From: Christensenella sp. UBA5327
GTDB taxonomy: Bacteria; Bacillota; Clostridia; Christensenellales; Aristaeellaceae
Direction: 5' to 3'
Assembly: GCA_002411105.1 (NCBI GenBank)
Contig: DHQX01000013.1
Span: 1-28,675, forward strand
Length of the DNA: 28,675 nucleotides
Of the stretch, positions 1 through 6,022 are shown in pieces. How positions within the stretch are numbered: position 1 is the stretch's first letter; every line of letters begins with the position of its first letter. Both the position numbers and the translations under genes were made by a program. The notes beneath the pieces are model-generated. The model was given only the letters and a program-made list of their open reading frames with translations, was not told where the DNA came from and did no database searches.

Positions 1-161
1 GGCGCCTTGTCGATCTGGTCATAAGCCATCGCCTGGGCGTGGCCGGCTTTCGCCAGCACCATCGTGATCGCCGCCGTCAGCGTCGTCTTGCCGTGGTCGA
101 CGTGACCGATCGTGCCGATGTTTACGTGCGGCTTGTTGCGCTCAAATTTTTGCTTTGCCAT
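1..161 (-). CDS. tuf: Elongation factor Tu, N-terminal part (cut by window edge)
   Basis: This is the N-terminal end of EF-Tu, the GTPase that delivers aminoacyl-tRNA to the ribosomal A site. The visible protein begins MAKQKFERNKPHVNIGTIGH and continues into the G1 P-loop GHVDHGKT, then runs off the left edge after about 53 residues. The ATG at 159-161 is preceded by an AAGGAGGG ribosome binding site, which fixes the start. It lies 41 nt downstream of fusA on the same strand, the usual last place in the str operon. Nothing can be said about domains 2 and 3, which lie outside the window. Confidence 0.97.
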   Translation of the reverse strand, partial: MAKQKFERNKPHVNIGTIGHVDHGKTTLTAAITMVLAKAGHAQAMAYDQIDKA

Positions 162-202
162 GGGGTTCCCTCCTTGGATCGCTTCTGCGATATTTCTTTT
201 AA

Positions 203-2269
203 TCAGTGGCCGATGATCTTCTCGGCGATGTTCTTGGGCACTTCTTCGTAGTGGTCAAATTCCATCGTGAACATGCCCCGGCCCTGGGTGCGGCTGCGCA
301 GGTTGGTGGCGTAGCCGAACATCTCGCTCAGGGGCACATAGGAGTGGATCACCTGATCGCCCATGCGGGCTTCATAGGTCTCGATCCGGCCGCGGCGGCT
401 TGACAGGTCGCCGATGACATCGCCCATGTACTGGTCAGGCACGATAACCTCCACCTTCATCATGGGTTCAAGCAGCACGCTCTGCGCCTTCTTCATGGCG
501 TCCTTAAACGCCAGGGAGCCGGCGACCTTGAAAGCCATTTCGGAGGAGTCCACATCGTGGTAGGAACCGTCGACCAGGGCGACCTTGAAATCCACCACCT
601 CGTAGCCCGCCAGGACGCCTGCCTGGGATGCCTCCTGGATGCCGGCGTCAATGGGGGCGATAAACTCTCTGGGAATCACGCCGCCCACAATGCGGTTCTC
701 AAAGCTGTAGCCTTCGCCGGGCTCGGCGGGGCTCAGCTCAATCACCGCGTGGCCGTACTGGCCATGGCCGCCGGTCTGCTTGACATGGCGTCCTTCGCCC
801 CGGGCCGGTTTTCTGATGGTCTCCCGGTAGGCCACCTGGGGCTTGCCCACAGAGGCTTCCACGCGGAATTCCCGCATCATCCGGTCCACGATGATCTCCA
901 GGTGGAGTTCACCCATCCCCGCGATGATGGTCTGCCCGGTCTCCTGGTCGGTATAGGTTTTGAAGGTGGGGTCCTCTTCGGCCAGCCTTGCCAGGGCATA
1001 GGTCAGTTTTTCCTGCCCGGCCTTGGTCTTGGGCTCGATGGCCACCCGGATAACCGGGTCTGGGAACTCAAGCTTTTCCAGGACGATGGGCGCCTTGTCA
1101 TCGCACAGGGTATCGCCGGTGACCGTGTCCTTCAGGCCCACTGCCGCCGCGATGTCCCCGGTGTAGACGGTGTCCACATCCTCCCGGTGGTTGGAATGCA
1201 TGCGCAGGATGCGGCTGAAGCGCTCCCGCTTGCCCTTGGTTGAGTTATAGGTGTAGGAGTTGGCGGAGACAGAGCCTGAGTACACCCGGAAGAAGGCCAG
1301 TTTGCCCACAAAGGGGTCCACCGCGATCTTAAACGCGAGCGCTGAGAAAGGCTCGTCGTCATCCGGATGGCGCTCCACCATCTCGCCAGTCTTGGGATCG
1401 GTGCCAGTGATGGACGGGATATCAAGCGGGGAAGGCATGTAGGCGCAGATCGCGTCCAACAGCGGCTGAACCCCCTTGTTGCGGTAGGAGGTGCCACACA
1501 GAACCGGTGTCATGTCGCCTGCCACCGTCGCCTTGCGGATGGCGGCATGCAGGTCCTCCTCGGTGATCTCCTCGCCCGCGAAGTATTTTTCCATCAGCCC
1601 TTCGTCAGAGCCCACCACCGCGTCAAGCAGCTTGACGCGATACTCGTCAGAAATCTCGCGCAGCTGCGCTGGGATCTCCTCTTCCCGGATGTCCTTGCCT
1701 TCATCATCGTAGTATACCTCCGCCTTCATGCGGATCAGGTCGATGATGCCTTTGAAGTCACCCTCTTTGCCGATGGGCAGCTGGATGGGCACGGCGTTGG
1801 CGGACAGCCGGTCGTTGATCATATCCACCACGTGGAAAAAGTCAGCGCCGGTGATGTCCATCTTGTTGATGTATGCCATGCGCGGCACCTGGTACTTGTT
1901 GGCCTGTTTCCAGACCGTTTCGCTCTGGGGCTCAACGCCCCCCTTGGCGCAGAATACAGCGACCGCACCGTCCAGCACCCGGAGGGAGCGCTCAACTTCC
2001 ACAGTGAAGTCCACATGGCCGGGCGTATCGATGATGTTGATGTTGTAACCCTTCCACATGGCTGTGGTTGCCGCGGAAGTGATGGTGATGCCACGTTCCT
2101 TCTCCTGCTCCATCCAGTCCATGGTGGCACCGCCCTCATGGGTTTCCCCCATGCGGTGCAGCCGGCCGGTGTAGTACAGGATCCGTTCGGTGGTGGTGGT
2201 TTTCCCGGCATCGATGTGAGCCATGATGCCGATGTTGCGCACCATCTCCAGCGGATGATTTCTGGGCAT
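203..2269 (-). CDS. fusA: Elongation factor G
   Basis: EF-G is the GTPase that drives ribosomal translocation and, with RRF, ribosome recycling. The predicted protein is 688 aa, normal for the family. The G domain shows the P-loop AHIDAGKT (residues 17-24), DTPGHVDF (switch II) and NKMD (G4). Later domains follow in order, including the domain IV region around GGHGQYGHA and a C-terminal part containing RRGRIE. An upstream in-frame ATG at 2320 would add 17 residues. I prefer 2269 because the protein then starts MPRNHPLEMVRNIG as in other EF-Gs, with AAGGAG at 2282-2287; the 12-nt spacing is rather long. The gene sits between rpsG and tuf in the str operon. Confidence 0.98.
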   Translation of the reverse strand: MPRNHPLEMVRNIGIMAHIDAGKTTTTERILYYTGRLHRMGETHEGGATMDWMEQEKERGITITSAATTAMWKGYNINIIDTPGHVDFTVEVERSLRVLDGAVAVFCAKGGVEPQSETVWKQANKYQVPRMAYINKMDITGADFFHVVDMINDRLSANAVPIQLPIGKEGDFKGIIDLIRMKAEVYYDDEGKDIREEEIPAQLREISDEYRVKLLDAVVGSDEGLMEKYFAGEEITEEDLHAAIRKATVAGDMTPVLCGTSYRNKGVQPLLDAICAYMPSPLDIPSITGTDPKTGEMVERHPDDDEPFSALAFKIAVDPFVGKLAFFRVYSGSVSANSYTYNSTKGKRERFSRILRMHSNHREDVDTVYTGDIAAAVGLKDTVTGDTLCDDKAPIVLEKLEFPDPVIRVAIEPKTKAGQEKLTYALARLAEEDPTFKTYTDQETGQTIIAGMGELHLEIIVDRMMREFRVEASVGKPQVAYRETIRKPARGEGRHVKQTGGHGQYGHAVIELSPAEPGEGYSFENRIVGGVIPREFIAPIDAGIQEASQAGVLAGYEVVDFKVALVDGSYHDVDSSEMAFKVAGSLAFKDAMKKAQSVLLEPMMKVEVIVPDQYMGDVIGDLSSRRGRIETYEARMGDQVIHSYVPLSEMFGYATNLRSRTQGRGMFTMEFDHYEEVPKNIAEKIIGH

Positions 2270-2329
2270 GTGCTTGTGTTTCTCCTTGTTAACAGCATTG
2301 AGGGGGCTTCCCCTCGTCAAATAATCTGA

Positions 2330-2800
2330 TTACCAGCGGTAGTGGGCAAAAGCCTTGTTGGCTTCGGCCATGCGGTGCATCTCTTCCTTGCGCTTGACGG
2401 CGTTGCCGGTGTTGTTGGCAGCGTCCATCACCTCGCCCGCCAGGCGTTCAGCCATGGTCTTCTCGCCGCGCTTGCGGCTGAAGTCCACCAGCCACCTGAG
2501 GGCCAGGGTCTGCCGGCGCTCGGGCCTGATCTCGATGGGCACCTGGTAGGTGGCGCCGCCCACGCGGCGTGCCTTCACTTCCAGCTGGGGCAGGATGTTG
2601 TTGAGCGCTTCCTGGAAGACATCGCCCGGCTCCTTGCCGGTCTTTTCCTTCACCATGTCAAAAGCGGAATAGCAGACGTTTTGCGCGACACCGCGCTTGC
2701 CGTCCAGCATGATCTGATTGATGAGCTTAGTGACAATCACCGTCCCGTAGATGGGATCGGGCAGCACTTCGCGCTTGGGGATAAATCCACGACGGGGCAT
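2330..2800 (-). CDS. rpsG: 30S ribosomal protein S7
   Basis: S7 is a primary assembly protein that nucleates the 3' domain of 16S rRNA and lines the E site. The 156-aa product is full length for a bacterial S7. It begins MPRRGFIPKREVLPDP and contains the conserved GGATYQVPIEI stretch (about residues 80-92) and the end AEANKAFAHYRW. An AGGAGGG site lies just upstream of ATG 2798-2800. It is the second gene of the str operon, after rpsL. In E. coli, S7 represses its own operon by binding the rpsL-rpsG spacer. The spacer here is unusually long and structured (see 2801-2971), so similar control is possible but not shown. Confidence 0.98.
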   Translation of the reverse strand: MPRRGFIPKREVLPDPIYGTVIVTKLINQIMLDGKRGVAQNVCYSAFDMVKEKTGKEPGDVFQEALNNILPQLEVKARRVGGATYQVPIEIRPERRQTLALRWLVDFSRKRGEKTMAERLAGEVMDAANNTGNAVKRKEEMHRMAEANKAFAHYRW

Positions 2801-2971
2801 AACTTCCCTCCTATTGTTTATGTCTTGTGCCGGTCACAGGGGCGGCCCAGCATGGCGCCCTGCCTGGAGGCATCCGGTCCGCGCGCTGTGGGGCCAACGG
2901 ATCCATTCCGCAGTTCCAAGCGGAAGGCCTGAAGGCCACAAGGGCTTCCCGGGCGTTCCCGGCAAATAGGG
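2801..2971 (-). promoter_or_regulatory. Structured rpsL-rpsG intercistronic spacer, possible S7 autoregulatory site
   Basis: The 171-nt gap between the rpsL stop and the rpsG start holds no credible gene. It contains a perfect 6-bp inverted repeat (TTCCGC at 2906-2911, GCGGAA at 2920-2925, 8-nt loop) and an adjacent short GGCCT/AGGCC repeat at about 2926-2937, plus GC-rich sequence able to fold further. In E. coli the corresponding spacer binds S7 and couples rpsG translation to rpsL. Assigning that role here is inference from position and structure only. Confidence 0.3.
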
Positions 2972-3346
2972 TTACTTCTTGGGGCGTTTTGCGCCGTACA
3001 GTGAACGGCCCTGGTTGCGCTTGGCAACGCCGGCCGCATCCAGTGCGCCGCGCACGATGTGGTAACGGACGCCGGGCAGGTCGCGCACGCGGCCGCCGCG
3101 GATCAAAACCACACTATGCTCCTGCAGGTTATGACCAATCCCCGGTATGTAGCATGTGCCCTCATACTGGTTGGTCAGACGGATCCTGGCAATTTTGCGC
3201 AGAGCCGAATTGGGCTTCTTGGGCGTGGTGGTCTTCACAGACAGGCACACGCCGCGCTTTTGCGGACATCCCTGCAGGATAGGCGCATCGGACTTGTTGA
3301 CTACTTTTTTCCTTCCCTTTCGGATCAATTGATTGATCGTGGGCAT
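2972..3346 (-). CDS. rpsL: 30S ribosomal protein S12
   Basis: S12 sits at the decoding centre and controls tRNA-selection accuracy; it is the main site of streptomycin-resistance mutations. The 124-aa protein starts MPTINQLIRKGRKKV and carries CPQKRGVC (27-34), the decoding loop TTTPKKPNSALRK (39-51) and the GHNLQEHSVVLIRGG segment. The ATG at 3344-3346 has an ideal AGGAGGT site at 3353-3359 with a 6-nt spacer, so longer upstream extensions can be rejected. Lysine 43 is present, but the residue at position 88, normally lysine, is arginine (codon CGC, 3083-3085). It is the first gene of the str operon, under the promoter at 3489-3518. Confidence 0.98.
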   Translation of the reverse strand: MPTINQLIRKGRKKVVNKSDAPILQGCPQKRGVCLSVKTTTPKKPNSALRKIARIRLTNQYEGTCYIPGIGHNLQEHSVVLIRGGRVRDLPGVRYHIVRGALDAAGVAKRNQGRSLYGAKRPKK

Positions 3347-3482
3347 GGAAGCACCTCCTGAATTTTGCTCGGAAGCTTTAAAAGGCTCCCTCCTATAACA
3401 TCCCCGCAACCCCCGGGGATATATAGTCCCTGTTCGTGTCGCCTGCTCCAGAGTGCCCACGGCACCCCATATGAGAGGCAAC
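3347..3482 (-). promoter_or_regulatory. 5' leader of the str operon with stem-loops
   Basis: From the predicted transcription start (about 3482) to the rpsL ATG lies an untranslated leader of about 135 nt. It holds a stem ATCCCC/GGGGAT at 3400-3420 with a 9-nt loop, a small GTGCC/GGCAC hairpin upstream of it, a spare AGGAGGG-like motif with no start codon after it, and finally the rpsL ribosome binding site. The length and hairpins are compatible with leader-mediated control of ribosomal protein synthesis, but no known motif is recognised. No gene is visible between 3347 and the divergent promoter near 3570. Confidence 0.4.
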
Positions 3483-3488
3483 TTTATC

Positions 3489-3518
3489 ATATTACACCGT
3501 CTACCCCTAGTTTGTCAA
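3489..3518 (-). promoter_or_regulatory. Sigma-A-type promoter of the str operon
   Basis: Read on the minus strand, a perfect -35 box TTGACA (3513-3518) is followed after 18 nt by TAATAT (3489-3494), one base from the consensus -10. The region is AT-rich in an otherwise GC-rich window and lies about 140 nt upstream of rpsL. It indicates that the str operon starts transcription here rather than reading through from rpoBC. Confidence 0.85.
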
Positions 3519-3569
3519 TGATTTTTCAAACATTTTACCCCGCCCCCCGCTCTTTTCCACGGCATCCGC

Positions 3570-3598
3570 TTGTTATCCGGCAGCGGCTGTGGAATAAT
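3570..3598 (+). promoter_or_regulatory. Candidate promoter for the leader ORF and chorismate mutase unit
   Basis: TTGTTA (3570-3575) and AATAAT (3593-3598) are separated by 17 nt, matching the sigma-A consensus at 4/6 and 5/6 positions. It lies 30 nt upstream of the tiny ORF at 3628 and is divergent from the str promoter. The assignment is by consensus match only. Confidence 0.5.
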
Positions 3599-3627
3599 GG
3601 CCCAGACAGCACACGGAAAGGAAAGCC

Positions 3628-3690
3628 ATGAATCAACTCTTTCAATTCCCGGCTAACCGCTGCCTGGAGAATTCTACCCTTCCCAAATAA
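3628..3690 (+). CDS. Possible 20-aa leader peptide upstream of chorismate mutase
   Basis: A short ORF encodes MNQLFQFPANRCLENSTLPK. It has a purine-rich ribosome binding site (GGAAAGGAAAG) just upstream, and its TAA stop (3688-3690) abuts the AGGAG that serves the chorismate mutase start at 3703. Translation of the two could therefore be coupled. Two phenylalanines (residues 5 and 7) are suggestive for a gene leading to Phe/Tyr, but there is no run of aromatic codons and no clear terminator/antiterminator pair, so classical attenuation is not supported. It could also be a chance ORF. Confidence 0.35.
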   Translation: MNQLFQFPANRCLENSTLPK

Positions 3691-3702
3691 AGGAGCATGG
3701 AC

Positions 3703-3981
3703 ATGATGATGGATTTGACACAGGCCCGGGAAGCCATTGACAGCCTGGACCGGGAGATCGCCGCGCTGTTGGCCAGACGCTTTGCCGTGGTGGACGGGGT
3801 GTCGGATTATAAAGCCGCAAAGGGCCTGCCCATCCACGACCCGGCGCGGGAGGCTCAGGTCATCCAGCGCCTGAGGGAAAGCCTGGATGAGCCCTATCAG
3901 GCGGATGTGGCCTTGCTGTATGAGCGTCTGTTTGAGATCAGCCGTGCCCGTCAGCAGCATAGGCGCAGCTCCTCCAATTGA
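3703..3981 (+). CDS. Chorismate mutase, AroQ (type II) family, monofunctional
   Basis: The protein is predicted to convert chorismate to prephenate, the branch point to phenylalanine and tyrosine. At 92 aa it is the size of a stand-alone AroQ helical domain. It shows the family pattern: an N-terminal helix with AREAIDSLDREIAALLARR, then VSDYKAAKGLPIHDPAREAQVI, with the conserved arginines, the YK lysine and the D/R pair that bind chorismate. Several in-frame ATGs cluster at 3697-3711. The one at 3703 has the best spacing (7 nt) to AGGAG at 3691-3695. There is no fused prephenate dehydratase or DAHP synthase domain, and no other aromatic pathway gene follows, so its placement in this operon is atypical. 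Confidence 0.88.
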   Translation: MMMDLTQAREAIDSLDREIAALLARRFAVVDGVSDYKAAKGLPIHDPAREAQVIQRLRESLDEPYQADVALLYERLFEISRARQQHRRSSSN

Positions 3982-4037
3982 CCTGGGCGCCCATAAGGGC
4001 TTATAATCCGGCTGACTGAGGCAAAGGGAGGAACCGG

Positions 4038-5144
4038 ATGGATCACACGGGCGAGCGCGGAGGCAGGCTGCGGGTGTATCTGGCCATTGCGGCCATGGCC
4101 GTGGTGCTGCTGCTGATTTTATATGTCCTGGGCGTCTTTGGGGGCGGTCCCCGGCAGTTGTCCGCCAAGAAGCTGCGCTGCGTGGTGTCCCAGCAGGTGA
4201 CCCCTTTTGGCGATAAGGTGCTCTACTATGACGGCGCCACCCTCTTTTGCCTCAACGCCAACGGCACCGAGCAGTGGAAATACGCCCTGGGCGCCGGCGC
4301 CCGTTTCACCGCCAGCGACACGGCGGTGGCCGCCTGGATCGGCGCCCACCTGCACATCCTGGATCAAAGGGGGCATGCCACCTACAACGACCGGCTCTCA
4401 GACCCCATTCAATACGCCAAGCCAGGGCGGCAATATGTGGCCGCCGTCATCGGCGACAGCTTCAGCCCCACCCTCCTGGTCAAGGATATGGCGGGCCTGG
4501 CGGTTGATTCTGAGACCGTGGCTTATGCAGACAAGATGTTCCTGGACATGGGCTTTTTTGAGAACGGCAACTTCCTGTGGACCACAGCGCTGGATGTCTA
4601 CGGCGTAGCTCCCCTCACGGTGATGAACATCTACCAGGTGGGCGCCATGAACACGGGCGAGGTGGACCTGGGAGAGGAAATCCCCTATTCGGTGCTGTAT
4701 TCCAACACCAAGCTCAACGTCATCAACACCCGGGAGCTCAACCTGTATGACTACCGGGGCACCCTTGACCCGCTGTCAAAGCAGCTGGTGTATGGCTGGC
4801 GGCTGATTGACAGCGTCACCGGGGCAGGGGACGCTCTCATGCTGTTCGCGCCGGAGCTGCAAACGGCGGACACCCGGCAGATTACGGAGCTGCGCGTGAT
4901 CACCGCAGGCCGCCGGGACAGCCGCTACACCCTGCCTGATTCCTGCGTGGGGGCGGGGCTGAAGGGCAACAGCCTCTTTGCCTTTTCGGCTGACAGCCTG
5001 TTCAGGGCTGAGCTCAACGCCCAGCGCTTCTCCGCCGCCAAGCTCCCCATCCCCAACCCAGTGACCGGCTACATCGGCAGGCTATCAAACGGTGTGGTGC
5101 TGGTGAACGCCGGCCAGGAGGTCTACGCGGTCACCCTGCCCTGA
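4038..5144 (+). CDS. Membrane-anchored propeller-like protein (DUF5711-like)
   Basis: A 368-aa protein with a short basic N-terminus, one transmembrane segment (about residues 12-34) and a large predicted extracellular domain. That domain has repeated beta-rich units resembling PQQ/WD-type propellers, such as VLYYDGATLFCLNANGTEQWKYALG, where a value is fetched, displayed and compared. I believe it belongs to the DUF5711 group of clostridial proteins, but this is from memory of the architecture and unconfirmed. No catalytic motif is evident. The start has a GGGAGGA site 5 nt upstream. It ends 13 nt before the CvpA-family gene, so the two are probably co-transcribed and may act together at the envelope. 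Confidence 0.6.
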   Translation: MDHTGERGGRLRVYLAIAAMAVVLLLILYVLGVFGGGPRQLSAKKLRCVVSQQVTPFGDKVLYYDGATLFCLNANGTEQWKYALGAGARFTASDTAVAAWIGAHLHILDQRGHATYNDRLSDPIQYAKPGRQYVAAVIGDSFSPTLLVKDMAGLAVDSETVAYADKMFLDMGFFENGNFLWTTALDVYGVAPLTVMNIYQVGAMNTGEVDLGEEIPYSVLYSNTKLNVINTRELNLYDYRGTLDPLSKQLVYGWRLIDSVTGAGDALMLFAPELQTADTRQITELRVITAGRRDSRYTLPDSCVGAGLKGNSLFAFSADSLFRAELNAQRFSAAKLPIPNPVTGYIGRLSNGVVLVNAGQEVYAVTLP

Positions 5145-5157
5145 CCAAGGAGGAAAT

Positions 5158-5862
5158 GTGAACATCATCGACGGCATCCTGCTGTTTATCCTGGCCATCA
5201 GCGTGGTCTATGGCCTCTACCACGGCTTTATCCAGTCGGTGGCCAGCCTGGTGGCGCTGGGGCTTTCCATCCTCTCCGGCTTTCTGTTTGGCCCCACCCT
5301 GGCCAGGTTTTTCTCCGGAGACCCCACCGTCAGCTCCCTCATGGTCAACATGACCGACGCCGTGGCCCGGGTGGGCGACTATGATCTGGCTTCCTCCCAG
5401 GTGTCCCAGGTGTCAGGCAGCGTGCTGGACACGGTATTAAACAGCGTCGCCCTGCCCGAGGGCATCGAACAAGCCCTGCGCAACAACATCATCACCCAGG
5501 CGTTCAGGCAAAACGGCCTCACCACCGTCAATGACTATGTCTCCAACACCCTGGTGCACACCGCCATCAGCATCCTGAGCTTTCTGGCATGTTTTGCCGC
5601 AGCCTACCTGATTCTCACCCTCCTGCTCTCCCTCATCCGGCATGTGTTTGAGTTCCCCATCCTCAGGCAGCTGGACTGGCTGGCCGGCGGCGCCTTTGGC
5701 CTGGTGCGCGGGGCGGCCCTGTGCTACCTGCTGGTGCTGCTGATCCCCCTCGTCCAGGTGATCATCCCCGGAGGCCAGTTCGCAAACCTCATGGAGACCA
5801 GCGCCCTGGCCGGGTGGTTCACCAATGACGGGTTGTTCATGCGGGTCATCGGGATGGCATAA
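5158..5862 (+). CDS. CvpA family membrane protein
   Basis: A 234-aa protein with about four hydrophobic segments (near residues 2-22, 28-45, 135-160 and 180-205) separated by a polar loop. The opening NIIDGILLFILAISVVYGLYHGF is characteristic of the CvpA / colicin V production family (Pfam CvpA), whose molecular role is unclear and has been linked to envelope homeostasis. The start must be GTG 5158, because the overlapping ATG at 5156 runs straight into TGA; AAGGAGG lies at 5147-5153. The protein is longer than E. coli CvpA. It is the last gene of its unit, followed by a strong terminator. Confidence 0.8.
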   Translation: MNIIDGILLFILAISVVYGLYHGFIQSVASLVALGLSILSGFLFGPTLARFFSGDPTVSSLMVNMTDAVARVGDYDLASSQVSQVSGSVLDTVLNSVALPEGIEQALRNNIITQAFRQNGLTTVNDYVSNTLVHTAISILSFLACFAAAYLILTLLLSLIRHVFEFPILRQLDWLAGGAFGLVRGAALCYLLVLLIPLVQVIIPGGQFANLMETSALAGWFTNDGLFMRVIGMA

Positions 5863-5872
5863 GCAAAAACGC

Positions 5873-5916
5873 CAAAAAAGATCGGGAGCTTTCAGCGTTT
5901 GAAAACTCCCGTTTTT
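5873..5916. terminator. Bidirectional Rho-independent terminator between cvpA-like and htpG
   Basis: The hairpin CGGGAG (5883-5888) / CTCCCG (5906-5911) has an inner TTTCA/TGAAA extension. On the plus strand it is followed by a T-run (GTTTTTG). On the minus strand the stem is followed, after three bases, by a T-run from the AAAAAA at 5873-5879. It can thus terminate both convergent transcripts. Confidence 0.85.
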
Positions 5917-6022
5917 GTGCTGTTGCGGGCTGGTTTCAGGCCCAGGACGCTGCATTCCGGGCTAAGAGAGGCTTTTCATCCAGCGTCCGCTCCCTGCCCT
6001 CTGCGCCTTTGAGGCAGATGCC

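Noticed and set aside
1367..2329. Long open frame on the plus strand opposite fusA (about 320 codons)
   Set aside because: It lies wholly antisense to highly conserved EF-G, has a His/Val/Gly-rich composition typical of GC-rich shadow frames, and matches no family.
5945..5988. GGACGCTG/CAGCGTCC inverted repeat as an htpG terminator
   Set aside because: The 28-nt loop and lack of a T-run make it unconvincing, and the bidirectional terminator at 5873-5916 already fits.
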